Notes: generated by a model not told the origin, from the sequence alone. A stretch of DNA of 46,555 nt from Pseudomonas huaxiensis (GCF_003231275.1 NZ_QKVL01000042.1:1-46555), one strand, 5' to 3'. Shown: positions 8,901 to 18,107, numbered from the stretch's first letter. Translations and numbers: made by a program.

Positions 8901-11900
8901 GGCGTTGTCGAGGCGGTAGCTGTAGCTGCCGTCGGCATTGAGGGTGAGCCAGCCGTAATTGCCGCGCAGTTCCTGGCCGAGAATACCGTCGGTGCCGCTG
9001 CCGGTTTCCGCGCCGGTGCGCACCGAGGACACGGCGCGGGTCTCGCCGTAGTCGTGGTTGGGCAGGTCGCCCGGCACTTCGCCGCCGTCGACATCGGTGT
9101 CGTTGTCCAGCACGTTGCCGCGCGGATCGACGCCGGGCTGGTTGTTGTTCAGGCCGCCGGCCTCGATGGCGGTGGCGCTGTCGTCGTTGGCCACCGGGGC
9201 ATCGTTGCGCCCGCTGATGAGTACGATGATTTCCCCGGCATCGAACTGCGCCGGCGAGCCGTTGTCGGCCTGGGTGTAGGTGAAACGCTCCAGCAGCAGG
9301 TCGCTGGCCACGCGCAGGGCCTGCACATCCGGGTGATCGTTGTTGAGCACGTAGGTGTAGGTGCCGTCGGGGTGGATGGTCAGGCTGCCGTAGCTGCCGA
9401 ACACCTGGGTCCCGCCCGGCGCCACGCCGATGGCCATGCCCGGCTCGTTGATCCCGCCGGACTTGATCAGCACCACGCTGATGGGGTCGCCCTCGGGGTC
9501 GTGGGTCACGGCGGTGACGTCGCCGCTGGGGTTCAGGCCTGGCGTCTGGTTGTTCACGCCGCCGGCCTCGACGGCGACGACGATGGTGTTCTGGGCCACG
9601 GGTGGGTCATTGACGCCGTAGACGGTAATCACCAGTTGCGCGGTATCGGTCAGGCCGGTGGTGTCCACCACGCGGTAGGTGAAGTACTCGGTGACGGTCT
9701 GCCCCGCCGCCAGCGACTGCACGATCGCGTTGGTGCTGTCGACGTCGTAGGTGTAGGAGCCGTCGGCCCCGAGGACCAGCCGGCCATACAGACCGTTGAC
9801 TACCACGCCACCGACCAGGCTGCTGCCCGGAGGCACGGTGATCAGTACGTCGGTCTGCGGGTTGTAGGTGGCTTCGCTTTTGTTGATGACACCATTGACC
9901 TGCAGCCGGGTATTGGGCCGGTCGTTCTGGTCGACGTCGCTGTCCACACCGTTGCCGCCCGGCTGGCCAGGCGTGCCGGGACGACTGGGGAACCAGATCA
10001 CGTTGCCGGCCGGGTTGCTTTCGGCAGCGTTGCCATTTGAGCTGGCTGCCTGCGCCCGGGCGGCATCGTCACTGGCCACCGGGTTGTCGTTGGCGCCCTG
10101 GATGACGATGCGCAATTGCGCCACATCGTCCAGGCCGCCGGCGTCGGTGACGCGGTAGCTGAACACTTCGCTCACCTGCTGGCCGGCGCTGAGCCGTTCC
10201 ACCACGGTGTTGTCGTTGTCGACCACGTAGCGGTAGCTGCCATCGGGGTTGATGGTGAGGGTGCCGTACTGGCCGGCGATCACCGTGGCGCCGCTGACCT
10301 GAGTGAAGCCGCCGGGGTTGAGTTCGGGGGCTGGGCGGATGCCGGTAACGGTCTTGGTCTCGCCATTGGCCACGCTGTCGACGTCGGTGTCGTTGGTCAG
10401 CACGTTGCCTGTGGCGTCGCTGCCCGGCGTGCCGTTGAGTACGCCACCGGCTTCGACGGCGGTGCCTTCGTCATCCACCGCCACCGGGGTGTCGTTGGCG
10501 CCGCGGATGGTCACGGTGAGGGTGGCGCTGTCAGTGGCACCGGCGATGTCGCTGACCACGTAGTCGAAGCGCTCGACGAGGGTTTGTCCGTTCAGGCGCA
10601 GGGCTTCTACCGCCGGATTGCTGTTGTCCACGCGGTACTGATAGGAACCGTTGCTGCCGACGATCAGGTTGCCGTACTGGCCGGTGATCACCACGATCCC
10701 GACATCCGGCAGGCTGGTGGCGTTGCCGTTGGCCGGGCCGACCGAGACCACGTGCAGGCGGTCGGCGTTGGTGGCGATATCGACGTCGGTGTCGTTGCTC
10801 AGCAGGTTGCCGCGCGGGTCGATGCCTAGGATGTTGTTGCGGGTGCCGCCGGCTTCCTGTGCGGTGATGACGTCGTCCACGGCAATCGGCGCGTCGTTCA
10901 CCGGGGCGAGGATGATCTGCAAACTGTCGGTGTCGGTCAGGGCATCGGCGGCGGTGCCGGGGATGCCGTCGCCGTTGGCGTCGCCGTAGTTGCCGAGGTC
11001 ATTGCTGACCACGGTGAGGGTGTCGGTGCCGTTGAAGTTGGCGTTGCCCAGGTAGCGCAGGCTGGCGAGTGCGGCGTTGAGGTCGGCCAGATTGCCGGTG
11101 AGGGTCAGGCTGGCGCTGTTGGCGCCTGTCACGCTGACGCCCGGCAGGCTGTTGGTCAGCGACAGGGTGCCGTGGAGCACGGTGAGGGTGACGCTGATGG
11201 CGCGCCCGGCGACGTCCGGGTCGCGGTTGGCGTCGATGTCGGCGACGCTGATGCCGCCGATTGCCAGCGGTACGTCCTCGAAGCCGTTCTGGGTGCCCGG
11301 CAGGCTGTTGACCGGCGCGTCGTTCTGCTCGACGTAGCCGGCGTTGGCGCTCTGCGCATCGGCGTCACCCAGGCTGATGATGATCTGCCCGAGGGCGCCG
11401 CCGTCACTGTCGATGCGTACCCGCAAATCGCCCAGCGGTTGTGGATAACTGACCAGGCCGGCGGGCGCGTCGATGCGGTACACGCCCAGCGGCAGCACGC
11501 CGAAGTGGTAGCGGCCGTTGGCGTCGGTGACGGTGCTGAATTGCAGGTTGTCAGCGGTGGTACCGAGGTTGCCGTCGAGGCCGGCCCAGGTCAGGGTCAC
11601 GGTCTGTCCGGCCAGGCCCGGGCCATCGGGAGTGGTGCTGGCGGTGGCCGAGGCGGTGTCGTCCCACAGGGTGCCGCTGATGATGCCGAGGCCCGCGTTG
11701 TCGCGCAGGATGTAGCGGTTGGGGCCGACGCCGCTGCCGGTGCGTTCGCCGTCGATGCTGCCGTCGCTGCCCACCGCCGAGCCGCCCCAGCCGGTGAAGG
11801 TTTCCGGCAGGCTGGTCCAGGTCAGGGTGGCGTCGCTGCTGGCGGTGACTGCGGCGTTGGTCAGGGTCACCTGGTAGCGCACGCTGACCTGGTCGCCGAC

Positions 11901-14900
11901 GTTGAGTTGGGCGAAGTCGACGCTGATGCCGCCGCTGGTGCTGAAGCTCACACCGGCCGGCAGGTTGCCGGGACCGTAGGCGACGCCGTTGATGCTGATG
12001 CTGAACACGCGGTAGTCGGTGCCGCCGCCGAAGCTGTCGCGCAGTTGCGCATCGTAGGCCGGCAGGCCGCCATTCTGGGTGAAGTTCAGTTGCACGGTGG
12101 CGGTGCCGGTGGTGCCGCCGGGGTTGGGGTCGAAGCCGACGATCTGTTTGTCGAGGCCGTTGAAGGACGGCTCGACGATGCGCTCGAACAGGGTGTCGCT
12201 GCCGGCCCGGGCGATGCCGTTGACGTGCTCGCTGGCCTGCACGCCGAGCACGGCGCCGGCGCTGTTGCTGGCCTGGTTGTTGACCCGCACGTTGAATTCC
12301 AGCACCACGCTTTCGAGGTCGTCGTCGAAGCCGTTGCCGTTGACCACGTTGCCGAGGTTGAAGGTCACCAGCTGGCTGCCGTCGCTGTTGGTCACCACGC
12401 TGACCCGCGTCGGGTCGAACACGCCTTGCGGCGCCAGGCCGGTCAGGCCCGGAGTAATTGGCAGGGTTTCGCTGCTGTGTTCGTTGCCGTCGATGTTCAG
12501 GCTGCCGCCGACGATCAGGTTGGCGTCGCTGATCAGCCCGCCGTTCGAGACGAAGGCGATGCGCAGGGCATTGCTCAGGGCGTCGGGGCTGATGAATTGC
12601 AGGCCGTTGGCCAGGGTGACCTGCACCGAGTAATTGGGGTTGTTGCCTTCGGGCACCACCACCACTACGCGGTAGCGGATCACCTCGCCGATGGTCACCG
12701 CCTCCTGGGCGGCGGTGGTGGGCGAGGGCGCGGGGGTATCGGTGAGGCCGCCAACGCGGGAGATCTGGATCGCCTGGGCCACCGGGATCACCAGTGCCGA
12801 GAGGTTGCGGTAATCGTTGAGCACGCCGCTGTTGAGCAACCCGTCAACGCCATTGCGCTCGCCACTGTTGCCGCCGTCGAGGCTGGTCCACTGCACCGTG
12901 GCGATGTTGCTGAACGATGCCTGGGACGCGGCGGTGGCATTGACCACGCCGGTCAGGTTGAGAACGATGCTGCCGCCCTTGGCGATGTCGATATTGGCGC
13001 CGCTGGCGGTGCGCAACTGGCCGCCGACAATCTCGAAATCCACCCCGCCATTGTTGGTGGCGCCGTTCTGGTAGAGCACGCCGGTGAGGGTGACGTTATT
13101 CAACTGGCTCGGCAGGTTGTCCAGCAGGCTGATGTCGAAGGCATCGAAATCGTTGCCGCTGTTGCCATTGCGCAGGGTGATGGTGAAGGTCACCACGTCG
13201 CCCTGGTCGTAGCCGCCCTGGCCGGCGGTGGAGGTCAGCACCTGGCTGATCTGCAGCGTCGGTTCGCGCAGGGTCACGGTGGGCTGGCCGCCGCTCAGGG
13301 CGACGGTGCGGTCTTGCGCGGCGCTGCCGTTGGGCGTGTCGCCGTCGGGGTCGCTGTAGAACAGTTGCGCGCTGTTTTGCAGCGACTTGTTGGCCTGGTT
13401 GCCGATCACGTTGCTGGCGACCAACTGCACGCGAATGACGAAGCTGTTGTTGTCGGTGCGGTTGTCGGCAGCCGCGCCGGCGGCGCTGAAGGTCCAGCGC
13501 GCATCCGCGCCATCGTCGCCGAGGGCGCCGCCCTGGCCGGCGAAGGTGCCGACGGTGACGCTGCCGGCGAAGTCCGCGGCGAGGCTGCCGCTGCCTGCGC
13601 GGGTGGTGATCAGTTGGTAACCCTGGCCGCCGTTGAAACTGGTGTCCAGGCGCAGGCCGGGCGGAATCAGGTCTTCGATGCGCAGGGTCTGGGTGGTGCC
13701 TTCGGGCAGGGTGATGAGGATGTCATAGCGCATGCTCTCGCCCACCACCAGGTCGCTGCCGGTGGTGTGGCTGGCGCTGGAGTCGCCATTGTCGAGGCTG
13801 CCGTCGGCGAAATTCTTGCTGATGACCGGCGCGGCGATCTGCTGGCTGGCGAGGTCGGTGAGGTCTACCGGGGTGAAGTCGCTGCCGCCGTTGACGCTGG
13901 CGTAGTTGCTCAGGGTCGCGGTGCTTTGCAGGCTGCGCCCGGCATCGATGCTGTCGCTGACCACGACGTCGTAGCTGATCACCACCAGGTTGGCGCCACT
14001 GCTGTCGGCGGCGGTGCCGTTGCGTCCGGCCAGCAGGGTGGCCTGGCCACCGGCGTCGAGGAAGGTGATCTGCTGGCCGTTGACGCTGTAGTCGACCCCG
14101 GCCACCAGCGCGGTGCCGTCGCCCCGGTAAATTTGCAGGTTGGCCGCGGCCAGGCTGCCGCCGACGAAACTCAGGCCCGCAGGCAGGGTGATGCCGGTGG
14201 TGACGTCGTAGGCGCCGCCGCCACCGCTGTTTTCGATAGCGGTGGCCAGGCGCAGGCGGTCGCCGCCGTCGATGCCGCTGACGTTGCCGTCTACCGCTGC
14301 AAGGTCGGTGACGCTGCCGTTGAACGGCCTGCCGCTGGTGCCCGGTGGGTTCCAGCTTCCGGTGGTGTTGCTGACCGTGCCGTTGGACGACGACACCACG
14401 CCGTGCTTGATCGACAGCACCGGCTCGGCGATGGAAACGATCACCGCCACGTCCGAGGAAATCAGCGTGCGGTCGGTGAGGGTGGTCTGCTGGCTCGACT
14501 GCGCGAGCACGTCCAGCGAGCGCTGGTCGGCGAACGGCTGGTCGCCCACTTGCAGGGTGAAGCGCACGACGATGCGGCTGCCGTTGGTGTCGGCGGTGAC
14601 ATGGCTGCCGAAGTCGAAGGTGACCGAGTTGCCGATGCCGCTGGTGACACTCACCAGGCTGCCGCCGTTGGTGTTGCCGGGGCCGATCTGCCATTGCCCG
14701 GCGTTGTCGCCGACGCTCCAGTTGACCGCGGAAACGTTGAACAGCGGCAGCGGCAGGTAGGCGGTGAGCTTGAACTGCTCGTAGTCGCCGGTGACCAGAT
14801 CGTAGCTGAGTTCGAAGGTGACTTCATCGCCGGGGCGCAGTTCGCCGTTGGCGGGCGGCGTGCCGTTATTCACTTCCACCAGTTCGATATCGACGGTGTT

Positions 14901-17261
14901 GGTCGGGATCACGCTGGTGCTGGTGGAGTCGTCGGTCTGGCTCTGGCCGGTGAGGTTGAAGATGTCGTGCAGCAGGGTGCCTTCGACCACGGCGCTGTTG
15001 CCCAACTCGTCGCCTTCGTTGATCTCGTTGTGCGGTGCGCCAGCCGGTGGCGTATAGGCCTGGCCGACCACGGCGGAATAGCTGAGCACGGCCAGCACCG
15101 CGCCTTCGCGGCGGTCGTCGAAGGCCAGGTCGCCATTGAGCCAGCCGCGCAGGTTGGAAAACGCATTGCGCAGCGACTGGGCAATATCGAAGGCCATCGC
15201 GGTGCTGCCGTCGGCGTTGGTCACCACGCTGGTGACCAGGGCAATGGTCTGCGGTACGCCGGCCAGGGTCACGGTGATGGTCGGGGTGCCGCTGAGCGTC
15301 TGGCCGTCGCTGAGCAGGTCGCGGACGATCAGTTGCCCTTCGTTGAAGAAGTCGCGGCCAAAGGCGAAGTAGTCGGAAATCGCCAGGGTCAGGTTGTAGC
15401 GCAGGGTATCGCCGGGGGTGATGCCGGTCTGGCCGATATCGGTCTGCAGGTTCACCTCTTTGAGCAGGGTGATGGACTTGGCGATGAAATCGGTGGGCCG
15501 TCCGGTGCCGGTGAAATCGATGTTGTCACCGGGAGTGGCGACGTCACGCGGGTCCAGCGGCACCCATTCGCCGGCGGCGGTGGGCGCGCCCAGGGTGATG
15601 GTGCGCGGCGCGCCGGTGACCGGATCGAGCACGGGCTTGCCGGTGGCGTCGACGTCCGGCACATAGAAATTGACCACGGTGTCGGTGGCTGCGGCGAGGC
15701 TGTCGTACTCGACGCTGAAGCTGCTGATGAAAATATCGTCGGCGGCGATCAATGAGGCAATGGCGGTCGGGTCGGTGACCACGGTGCCGTCGTTGAGGGT
15801 GATGGACGTCAGCCGCCCGCCGGCGCCGGGGGTGATGGCGGTGACCTGGACGTTGTCCGGCAGCGGCTGGGTGACCACCACATGGGTGAGGGTCTGGCCC
15901 GGTGCCGGGGTCACGGTGACGGTCAGGGTGCGGCCGTAGTTGGGGCCGGTGGCCGTCTCGCCCTCGGGGGTGGTGAGGGTCTGGTCGAGGGTGATTACCG
16001 TCGGGTGCACGACGAACGCCGACGAGCCGCTGCCGATCAGGCTCGGGTCGTTGGTCGGGTTGTCCAGCGCGTCGTTGCCGAACTGGAAGCCGCCGCTGGC
16101 GCGGATGGTCAGGTCGGGGTTGCCGTTGGAGAAGTTGGTGTCGGCCAGGTTGCTCAAGCTGGCGGTGACCTGCACCGGGATCACCGGCTGGTTGGTCGAG
16201 ACGCTGGCGAACGGCAGTTCGACCACCACCAGTTGGTCACCGGCGCGCAGGCCGAAGGTGCTGGCGTTGATCAGCAGGGCGTTGCCGCTGGCGTCCTTGG
16301 CCAGCGGGTGGGTGGCATTGCCGGCGGCGTCGAAGGTGACCACGTGGGTCACCAGCGTCTGGCCCAGATAGCTGGCTGAAATGAATTTGACGCCGTCGTC
16401 GCCATCCTTGCCGGTGCTCGGCATGAACAGGTTGATGAACGGCGCGTAGCCTTCCTGGCCGGAGCTGTTGGTGAAGTTCACGGTGAAGGTGAAGGTATCG
16501 CCGAGCAGCACGTCGCTGCCGCCGCTGGGCAGGCTGACGGTGGGCGCGGCATCGGCCAGCAGGCCGTCGAAACTGGCCAGGGCGGTGGCGCTCAGGGCGA
16601 TGTCCTTGTCGATCACGCCGACCCGGGTTTCCAGGGTCCAGTCGCCACCTGCGGCGGCGCTGCCGGTGTCGTTGCTGGAGGCGGCGACGTCCGCGCCGGT
16701 CCAGCGCGCCAGTTCGCTAACCAGGGTCTTGCCCGCCTCGCCGGCACCGACGCTGCAGCCGTAGAGCTGGATATCGGCGCCGGCGCTGAGGTGGTCGCTC
16801 CACTGCTGCAGGGTCTGGCCGAGCGGGTCGATGTTGTCGGCGCTGACCGTGCGGTTGCCGAGGGTGAACTGCCCGGCGGCGCCGTGGGACAGCACCTGCA
16901 CCGAGTCGACCTGGCCCAGTTGCGCCAGGGCCGCGGAAATCGCCGCCAGCCCGTCCTCGTTGCTGTTGACCACCAGCGCACTGACGTTGTCGGGCAACTG
17001 GGCCAGCAGTTGTTCCTTGTTCTCGATCCGGCTGTCCAGCACCAGCAGGCTGCGCGCCGCTGACGGCGTGGCTTCGCTGGCGGGACGGGCTTCGGTCTGG
17101 GTGGCGTGCGGGCTGGTGTCGTCGGGGCGGGCCGGGTCGCTGTGCTGCGAATCGGAGGCCGCAACTGCGGCTGCGCCATCGAAGAGAATCCGCGGTTCGA
17201 GCGCCAGGGCCTGGCGTTGCGGACGAAAATGCAGCGACGTGGAGCGAGAGGAACCTGGCAT
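5958..17261 (-). CDS. Giant LEPR-motif / DUF4347 / VCBS-repeat surface or secreted protein
   Basis: An uninterrupted 3767-residue reading frame. Residues 19–34 carry the LEPR-type motif (ALALEPRILFDGAAAV) found near the N-terminus of very long adhesin-like proteins. About 71–230 resemble DUF4347, with a YGCSVG motif. About 240–1850 are a long series of beta-sandwich domains of DUF11/isopeptide-like character. About 1857–1940 resemble an SdrD-type B domain (GTLWDD, TDANGRYHFGVLPLGVYRI), and about 1960–2118 a cadherin-like domain. About 2119–3602 hold 11 VCBS-like repeats. The tail of about 165 residues has no RTX nonapeptides and no sortase motif. No classical signal peptide or clear ribosome site precedes ATG 17261. 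The composition is Asp/Asn/Gly/Thr rich and Cys poor, as in large adhesins. A role in adhesion or biofilm is inference from architecture and the adjoining export genes. Confidence 0.9.
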   Translation of the reverse strand: MPGSSRSTSLHFRPQRQALALEPRILFDGAAAVAASDSQHSDPARPDDTSPHATQTEARPASEATPSAARSLLVLDSRIENKEQLLAQLPDNVSALVVNSNEDGLAAISAALAQLGQVDSVQVLSHGAAGQFTLGNRTVSADNIDPLGQTLQQWSDHLSAGADIQLYGCSVGAGEAGKTLVSELARWTGADVAASSNDTGSAAAGGDWTLETRVGVIDKDIALSATALASFDGLLADAAPTVSLPSGGSDVLLGDTFTFTVNFTNSSGQEGYAPFINLFMPSTGKDGDDGVKFISASYLGQTLVTHVVTFDAAGNATHPLAKDASGNALLINASTFGLRAGDQLVVVELPFASVSTNQPVIPVQVTASLSNLADTNFSNGNPDLTIRASGGFQFGNDALDNPTNDPSLIGSGSSAFVVHPTVITLDQTLTTPEGETATGPNYGRTLTVTVTPAPGQTLTHVVVTQPLPDNVQVTAITPGAGGRLTSITLNDGTVVTDPTAIASLIAADDIFISSFSVEYDSLAAATDTVVNFYVPDVDATGKPVLDPVTGAPRTITLGAPTAAGEWVPLDPRDVATPGDNIDFTGTGRPTDFIAKSITLLKEVNLQTDIGQTGITPGDTLRYNLTLAISDYFAFGRDFFNEGQLIVRDLLSDGQTLSGTPTITVTLAGVPQTIALVTSVVTNADGSTAMAFDIAQSLRNAFSNLRGWLNGDLAFDDRREGAVLAVLSYSAVVGQAYTPPAGAPHNEINEGDELGNSAVVEGTLLHDIFNLTGQSQTDDSTSTSVIPTNTVDIELVEVNNGTPPANGELRPGDEVTFELSYDLVTGDYEQFKLTAYLPLPLFNVSAVNWSVGDNAGQWQIGPGNTNGGSLVSVTSGIGNSVTFDFGSHVTADTNGSRIVVRFTLQVGDQPFADQRSLDVLAQSSQQTTLTDRTLISSDVAVIVSIAEPVLSIKHGVVSSSNGTVSNTTGSWNPPGTSGRPFNGSVTDLAAVDGNVSGIDGGDRLRLATAIENSGGGGAYDVTTGITLPAGLSFVGGSLAAANLQIYRGDGTALVAGVDYSVNGQQITFLDAGGQATLLAGRNGTAADSSGANLVVISYDVVVSDSIDAGRSLQSTATLSNYASVNGGSDFTPVDLTDLASQQIAAPVISKNFADGSLDNGDSSASHTTGSDLVVGESMRYDILITLPEGTTQTLRIEDLIPPGLRLDTSFNGGQGYQLITTRAGSGSLAADFAGSVTVGTFAGQGGALGDDGADARWTFSAAGAAADNRTDNNSFVIRVQLVASNVIGNQANKSLQNSAQLFYSDPDGDTPNGSAAQDRTVALSGGQPTVTLREPTLQISQVLTSTAGQGGYDQGDVVTFTITLRNGNSGNDFDAFDISLLDNLPSQLNNVTLTGVLYQNGATNNGGVDFEIVGGQLRTASGANIDIAKGGSIVLNLTGVVNATAASQASFSNIATVQWTSLDGGNSGERNGVDGLLNSGVLNDYRNLSALVIPVAQAIQISRVGGLTDTPAPSPTTAAQEAVTIGEVIRYRVVVVVPEGNNPNYSVQVTLANGLQFISPDALSNALRIAFVSNGGLISDANLIVGGSLNIDGNEHSSETLPITPGLTGLAPQGVFDPTRVSVVTNSDGSQLVTFNLGNVVNGNGFDDDLESVVLEFNVRVNNQASNSAGAVLGVQASEHVNGIARAGSDTLFERIVEPSFNGLDKQIVGFDPNPGGTTGTATVQLNFTQNGGLPAYDAQLRDSFGGGTDYRVFSISINGVAYGPGNLPAGVSFSTSGGISVDFAQLNVGDQVSVRYQVTLTNAAVTASSDATLTWTSLPETFTGWGGSAVGSDGSIDGERTGSGVGPNRYILRDNAGLGIISGTLWDDTASATASTTPDGPGLAGQTVTLTWAGLDGNLGTTADNLQFSTVTDANGRYHFGVLPLGVYRIDAPAGLVSYPQPLGDLRVRIDSDGGALGQIIISLGDADAQSANAGYVEQNDAPVNSLPGTQNGFEDVPLAIGGISVADIDANRDPDVAGRAISVTLTVLHGTLSLTNSLPGVSVTGANSASLTLTGNLADLNAALASLRYLGNANFNGTDTLTVVSNDLGNYGDANGDGIPGTAADALTDTDSLQIILAPVNDAPIAVDDVITAQEAGGTRNNILGIDPRGNLLSNDTDVDIATNADRLHVVSVGPANGNATSLPDVGIVVITGQYGNLIVGSNGSYQYRVDNSNPAVEALRLNGQTLVERFDYVVSDIAGATDSATLTVTIRGANDTPVAVDDEGTAVEAGGVLNGTPGSDATGNVLTNDTDVDSVANGETKTVTGIRPAPELNPGGFTQVSGATVIAGQYGTLTINPDGSYRYVVDNDNTVVERLSAGQQVSEVFSYRVTDAGGLDDVAQLRIVIQGANDNPVASDDAARAQAASSNGNAAESNPAGNVIWFPSRPGTPGQPGGNGVDSDVDQNDRPNTRLQVNGVINKSEATYNPQTDVLITVPPGSSLVGGVVVNGLYGRLVLGADGSYTYDVDSTNAIVQSLAAGQTVTEYFTYRVVDTTGLTDTAQLVITVYGVNDPPVAQNTIVVAVEAGGVNNQTPGLNPSGDVTAVTHDPEGDPISVVLIKSGGINEPGMAIGVAPGGTQVFGSYGSLTIHPDGTYTYVLNNDHPDVQALRVASDLLLERFTYTQADNGSPAQFDAGEIIVLISGRNDAPVANDDSATAIEAGGLNNNQPGVDPRGNVLDNDTDVDGGEVPGDLPNHDYGETRAVSSVRTGAETGSGTDGILGQELRGNYGWLTLNADGSYSYRLDNAMAAVQALRDGDSLVDDFSYTVIDAAGAEDRATLTINIQGRNDTPVAQNDTAIAVEAGGLNNGTAGTNPSGNVLANDLDVDGNDVLQVTGVRQSGQIGTVGTPFKGLYGTLTLDANGTYSYVVDNDNPLVQSLRTSGEILREVFTYQIRDLAGASSSATLTVVIRGANDNPLAVDDSAVAVEAGGTGNGTPGVNPTGNVLTNDRDVDASDSKTVTDIRTGSEAAGGTFTTLGGGQSIAGLYGTLTINANGGYSYVLNNDLATVQALKVGDSLVETFTYRMRDTAGATDVAQLSIRIDGAWDAPVARDDTTVAVADNGGNNGVNPTRNALENDTDVDQGDALQITGIRFGTEAAGGTLDKVNSGTTNTNGTLVNGLYGQLIIGADGSYTYIVDSSNPLVRSLGPVELLNEYFTYEVTDRGGLTDLAQIHIFVRGVNDAPTGVNDSATAIEAGGSNNGTPGLNPSGNVLANDTDPEFDPLHVTEIRTGALNESGTTGSLGNVLRGRYGELVINADGSWTYTVDNSLAEVQALRVSGQTLSEVFSYTLADRWNDTSQAELHITIDGRNDTPVARDDSGTAVEAGGVANGTPGSNATGNVLDNDTDVDSVANGESKQVVSVSNDSGQSAAAGQMLIGRYGQLLLNADGSYTYTLDNANPLVQALRTAGETLRETFNYRMRDTAGATADARLTIIIQGANDAPVARDDSNVASDQTPAPQTSGNVLPNDSDVDGGDGLHVSEIRTGAEAGTGNAGVVGQPIQGRYGTLILNADGSYTYSIDQNNPEVLAAAGLGQVLRDVFTYTVQDLAGATDQAELVITLDIATPFIPAPGVDNFPYQELPRTPNPALFDRTPAIFITPVVERDEELQKVAEWGTDGNRMRLSSVMAMQSESLGAGLGLTPGQFVSQSVRDSRTASDQDMAWIMGREGRTGLSADGLLSDPSLFASDITEMTHNPSHVEPEQPRPARGFSAQLRNAAERKHKGGR
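6455..10905 (-). repeat. Eleven VCBS-like repeats within the giant gene
   Basis: Each unit of about 120–160 residues starts with NDxPVAxDD, followed by AVEAGG, GNVLxNDTDVD, a GxYGxLxxxxDGSYxY strand motif, VDNxNPxVQxL and FxYxxxDxxGxxDxAxLxIxIxG. I count 11 units. The third is expanded and lacks the EAGG motif. The eighth starts WDAPVA instead of NDAPVA. The fourth has lost the DTDVD calcium-site-like motif. Eight of the eleven keep a D-x-D-V-D or D-T-D-x-E type acidic loop. The repeats make this part of the gene prone to recombination and to assembly error. Confidence 0.85.
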
Positions 17262-17568
17262 AGGACAAGTCTCAAAAAAGCGTGGTAATACATTCCGTTG
17301 TAAACACAGCCCACTCTGGACCAGATGAGACTAGGAGTATTTCCGCAAATTTCCAATGACTTGGCGCACGATTCTGGTGCGCGTGAGAACGGGTGCTCAA
17401 TTTGGCTGCGAGGCCCGTGGCGTGGCGGTTTTGGACGAACGAGTGAGTTCAGGATTTAGGGTGGGGCGGGGGAGATTTTTTGTCTCGTTATGAGAGGGGG
17501 TTGGTGGAAGGCGCTTGTTAAAAGAGCGAGTAAGGCCACCCTTCGCTCGCCGACAGGTGGCCTTCCTG
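17262..17568. other. Intergenic region upstream of the giant gene
   Basis: About 300 bases with no credible gene. It must hold the promoter of the giant gene, if that gene is not cotranscribed with the repeat-protein genes. On the minus strand a possible −35 TTGGAA is followed after 17 bases by TAGTCT, a weak match only. The part near 17532–17564 holds a terminator-like hairpin for the gene upstream. No binding site could be assigned. Confidence 0.4.
17532..17564 (-). terminator. Probable terminator after the first repeat-protein gene
   Basis: A perfect 9-base inverted repeat (AAGGCCACC / GGTGGCCTT) with a 15-base loop lies just past the stop codon at 17569. On the minus strand it is followed by a moderately T-rich stretch (CTCTTTTAAC). 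Efficiency as an intrinsic terminator is uncertain. Confidence 0.55.
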
Positions 17569-17988
17569 CTACTTCGAGTGGTCCGTGTCTTGTCCGCCAA
17601 AGATATTGGAACGGCTGATGGAACTGGTGCCGTCGCTGTTGGTGGTGTCTTGCCCGCGGAAGGTGTTTTCGCGGCTGGTTGAACGGCGTCCGTCGCTGTA
17701 ATCGGTGTCTTGCCCGCCAAAGATGTTGGAGCGGCTGATGGAGCTGGTGCCGTCGCTGTTGGTGGTGTCCTGCCCGCCGGAGGCGTTTGCGCGGCTGGTT
17801 GAACGGCGTCCGTCGCTGTAATCGGTGTCGTGCCCGCCAAAGATGTTGGAGCGGCTTATGGAACTGGTGCCATCGCTGTATACACAGTCCTGTCCGCCAG
17901 AGGTGTTCGCCCGACAGGTGTCGGCGAACGCCTGGGACAAAGGCGAGGCGAGCAGGACTGCACTCAACAGCACAACCTTGAGTTTCAT
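17569..17988 (-). CDS. Secreted 20-residue-repeat protein, copy A
   Basis: A 139-residue protein of unknown function. Residues 1–22 are a clear signal peptide (MKLKVVLLSAVLLASPLSQAFA). The mature part is one Asp plus six tandem 20-residue units, the last cut to 16 residues, on the pattern SRxNxFGGQDTxxSDGxxST. Odd units end in SDGTSS and even units in SDGRRS, so the true period is 40 residues. In unit 1 the Ser before Arg and the Thr after QD are both Cys (TCRA… QDC), which could form one disulfide. AAGGA precedes the ATG. It is a close duplicate of the gene at 18149 and slightly more diverged from the repeat consensus (HDT in unit 2, RGQ in unit 5). Regular short polar repeats suggest a small solenoid or beta-roll (inference). 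I do not recognise the family. Confidence 0.82.
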   Translation of the reverse strand: MKLKVVLLSAVLLASPLSQAFADTCRANTSGGQDCVYSDGTSSISRSNIFGGHDTDYSDGRRSTSRANASGGQDTTNSDGTSSISRSNIFGGQDTDYSDGRRSTSRENTFRGQDTTNSDGTSSISRSNIFGGQDTDHSK

Positions 17989-18107
17989 CGGTGTTTCCTT
18001 ACGAGGGGCTCTGGATCAATGGGAGGTTTTCAGGACCGTGAGAGCCATGGGCGAGGGCTCTGTTTCTCGCTTCATGACCACGTTGCGCCAAGTGTATCGA
18101 GTGAATG

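Noticed and set aside
7230..15755. Very long plus-strand open frames (936 and 1527 codons) opposite the giant gene
   Set aside because: They arise from the high third-position GC and repeat structure of the minus-strand gene. Their translations are low-complexity Gly/Val/Ala/His sequence without domains, and they lack ribosome sites.
5958..17261. LapA/MapA-type RTX adhesin with Lap regulatory genes
   Set aside because: There are no RTX nonapeptides or retention-module features, and no lapB/C/D/E/G-like genes. The N-terminus has the LEPR motif and DUF4347-like domain instead.
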